64,000 bases of DNA. Source: [Flexibacter] sp. ATCC 35103. GTDB taxonomy: Bacteria > Bacteroidota > Bacteroidia > Flavobacteriales > Flavobacteriaceae. Of this stretch, positions 62,176 to 64,000 are shown piece by piece. The translations under genes and the position numbers were made by a program. Below the pieces are notes generated by a model, which was given only the letters and a program-made list of their open reading frames with translations, did not search any database and was not told where the DNA came from. The DNA lies in the NCBI RefSeq assembly GCF_001975985.1, contig NZ_MTQF01000003.1, forward strand, positions 828,445 to 892,444. Reading direction: 5' to 3'. Every line of letters starts with the position of its first letter. Position 1 is the stretch's first letter.

Positions 62176-63411
62176 TTGAATTTAGAATATTTCATAGCCA
62201 GAAGACTTATTACTGCCAAAGATTATAAAAGCAGTATATCGGCGCCAATTATAAAAATCGCCATTTCGGCAATTGCTATTGGTATTATTATGATGATAGT
62301 CTCAGTTGCTACCGGAATTGGTTTGCAGCAAAAGATACGTGATAAAGTTTCTGCTTTCAACGGTCAGATTATTATATCAAATTATGATAATAACAATTCT
62401 GAAGTTACGTTAACTCCAATTTCAAAAAAACAGGATTTTTATCCCAATTTCAAATCAGTTCCGGATGTCAGTCATATTCAGGCAATCGCTAGTAAAGCTG
62501 GAATTATTAGAACAGAAAATGCTTTTGAAGGAATTGTTTTCAAAGGAGTAGGAGGAGATTATGATTGGAACAATATAAAAGAATATATTGTTGAAGGTAA
62601 AGTGCCTGATTTTTCTAAAACCCTAAACGAGGATGTTTTAATTTCAAGACTTTTGGCAGACCGTCTTAATCTGAAGGTAGGAGATAATTTCAATACATTC
62701 TTTATTAAAGAAGAACAAGGTAAAATGCCAAATAGTCGCCGATTTAAAATTGCGGGTATTTTTAATTCGGGATTTCAGCAATTCGATGCTACATATATAA
62801 TAGGAGATATTCGTCATATTCAGCGAATCAACAAATGGGGTCCTGATCAGGTCGGGGCTTTTGAAGTATTTGTTAAAGATTTTGATAATATAAAAATCAC
62901 AGGAAATCAGATATACGAGCAAACATCATCGAGTTTAGATACAAAAACAATAATCGAAAAATACAGTTATATTTTTGATTGGTTGCAACTCTTCGATTTT
63001 AATATTGTTGTTATACTCGGAGTTATGATTTTAGTAGCGACAATAAATATGGTTGTTGCTTTATTAGTACTTATATTAGAACGTACTCAAATGATTGGGA
63101 TTCTAAAAGCTATGGGGGCAAATAACTGGACAGTTCGTAAAATATTTTTATACAATGCATTCTATCTTATTATAAGAGGATTGTTTTGGGGTAATTTAAT
63201 AGGTATTGCGATTTTGTTAATTCAACAGCAATTTGGAGTAGTACAGTTAAATCCCGAAAACTACTATGTCAATCAGGCGCCGGTTTACTTAAACTGGGGA
63301 TATATTGTACTACTAAATTTAATGACTATAACAGTTTGTTTTGTTGTGTTATTAATTCCGTCCTATATAATAACCAAGATTTCACCTGTAAAAGCCATTC
63401 GATTCGAATAA
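62176..63411 (+). CDS. ABC transporter permease, LolC/E (FtsX) type
   Basis: This 411-residue inner-membrane protein has four hydrophobic segments: one N-terminal (about 26-48) and three at the C-terminus (about 277-303, 326-350, 373-399). They flank a periplasmic domain, the MacB/FtsX plan. MNLEYFIARRLITAKDYKSSIS at the start is typical of Bacteroidota LolC/E-like permeases. The start codon is TTG at 62176. It would act in lipoprotein release or export together with an ATPase encoded elsewhere; no LolD gene is adjacent in this window. Confidence 0.88.
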   Translation: MNLEYFIARRLITAKDYKSSISAPIIKIAISAIAIGIIMMIVSVATGIGLQQKIRDKVSAFNGQIIISNYDNNNSEVTLTPISKKQDFYPNFKSVPDVSHIQAIASKAGIIRTENAFEGIVFKGVGGDYDWNNIKEYIVEGKVPDFSKTLNEDVLISRLLADRLNLKVGDNFNTFFIKEEQGKMPNSRRFKIAGIFNSGFQQFDATYIIGDIRHIQRINKWGPDQVGAFEVFVKDFDNIKITGNQIYEQTSSSLDTKTIIEKYSYIFDWLQLFDFNIVVILGVMILVATINMVVALLVLILERTQMIGILKAMGANNWTVRKIFLYNAFYLIIRGLFWGNLIGIAILLIQQQFGVVQLNPENYYVNQAPVYLNWGYIVLLNLMTITVCFVVLLIPSYIITKISPVKAIRFE

Positions 63412-64000
63412 ATAGCTATAAACCTTTACAACCCGACAGCTTGCTAAAACCTGTCGGGTTTTTGTTTTTTATACTTTATACATAAAGAGCAACATGATCG
63501 GCTGAGCGAAGTCGGAAGCCTTTAAGTTTTAGAATTTGGAATTTTGTTTAGAAGCTATTTCCCGCTCCCGAAGCCTCGGGACCGGCACAAAAGGATTTCC
63601 ACTTCTATCGGAGCTAAGGTATAGGTTTTCATAAAAAGAGTCTTTATAGATAAGTATAGAAAAGAAACTTCGCGACTTCAAAGTAAACCATTGAGCCAGT
63701 ATAAGAAAAGCTTACCGTCTTTGCGCCTTTGCGAGATTGAAAAACTCAGTAAAAATAGCTTTGTGCTTAGAGTCTTCATGGCAAACTAGTCCATAGTAAT
63801 TAAATTCCTATTACAAATTAATCAATAAAGGTTTAAAAAATCTGTTAAGTCTACAAGAAAGGGAGTTTTTGGAAAGTGTATATTGCGAAAACGTGCTTTG
63901 TGTTAGGAAAGTCCTTATAAAGCTAAAAAAAGATCATGTTGTAAGTTTGGTGTTATCAGTATGTTAAGTAAAAGTTTTGAAAAACATTGAAATTATGCAA
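63412..64000. other. Gene-free end of window with terminator and repeats
   Basis: The 589-nt stretch begins with a terminator (AACCCGACAG/CTGTCGGGTT, 63430-63460, then T residues). It then holds repeats: GGCTGAGCGAAGTCGGAAGCC (63500-63520), the GC-rich CCCGCTCCCGAAGCCTCGGG (63562-63581) and CTTTGCGCCTTTGCGAG (63718-63734). No coding sequence or RNA gene was recognised to the window end. Confidence 0.55.

Noticed and set aside
63600..64000. Structured RNA at the window end
   Set aside because: No consistent stem set or recognisable sequence; only repeat fragments were seen.

Overview
The window looks like a chromosomal segment of a Flavobacterium or a close relative (Bacteroidota, Flavobacteriia). 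The DNA is AT-rich. Promoter-like sites follow the Bacteroidota pattern (TTTG near -33, TAnnTTTG near -7), Shine-Dalgarno sequences are weak, and the protein set is typical: an outer-membrane beta-barrel protein of the TonB-receptor type, an ExbB/ExbD/ExbD/TonB operon, DUF3857 proteins, a HupE/UreJ protein, an S41 protease and a DAHP synthase fused to chorismate mutase. No rRNA, tRNA, CRISPR array, transposase or prophage was seen.

Layout. 1-10 kb: the end of an AraC regulator, an outer-membrane beta-barrel protein, aspartate kinase, an SSAT-like acetyltransferase, fructose-1,6-bisphosphatase, a TerB-like protein, and a tight HupE/dCMP deaminase/S41 protease operon. 10-17.4 kb: a short flavoprotein, MarC, a DUF3109 protein, class I ribonucleotide reductase (nrdB, nrdA) and a small ParE/RelE-type toxin-antitoxin pair. 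17.5-22 kb: the Phe/Tyr operon (prephenate dehydratase, aminotransferase, prephenate dehydrogenase, DAHP synthase/chorismate mutase). A Phe-rich leader peptide and a complete terminator/antiterminator pair precede it, which is a textbook ribosome-mediated attenuator. 22-36 kb: a secreted protein of unknown function followed by a decayed copy of the DAHP synthase/chorismate mutase 3' end, a mosaic VIT/vWA protein carrying TonB-like and SusC-plug-like segments, then rsgA, dtd, a DUF3857 pair, a MazG-like enzyme, aroA and queA. 36-51.5 kb: kynureninase and kynurenine 3-monooxygenase as separate units, a glycine-zipper lipoprotein, a large unrecognised protein, an AsmA-like protein, a penicillin acylase, an AraC/serine hydrolase/NTF2-like group, a small SpoT-like hydrolase and an acetyltransferase. 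51.7-64 kb: a HerA-like ATPase, the exbB-exbD-exbD-tonB-(membrane protein)-(PstS-like lipoprotein)-(TPR protein) operon, queE, a DinB/YfiT-like protein, a methyltransferase, a cysteine-cluster protein and a LolC/E-like permease.

The intergenic regions are dense with dispersed palindromic repeats. One family ends in CCATATAAG(T)TATATAAG and occurs at four loci. Others are built on GCCACGAATT, GCAAAG and CTGAGCGAAGTCG. The points most worth following are the Phe attenuator, the TonB/SusC mosaic in the VIT protein, the shuffled DAHP-synthase tail, the DUF3857 pair in which one transglutaminase core has lost its cysteine, and the large unrecognised protein at 38.5-40.3 kb.
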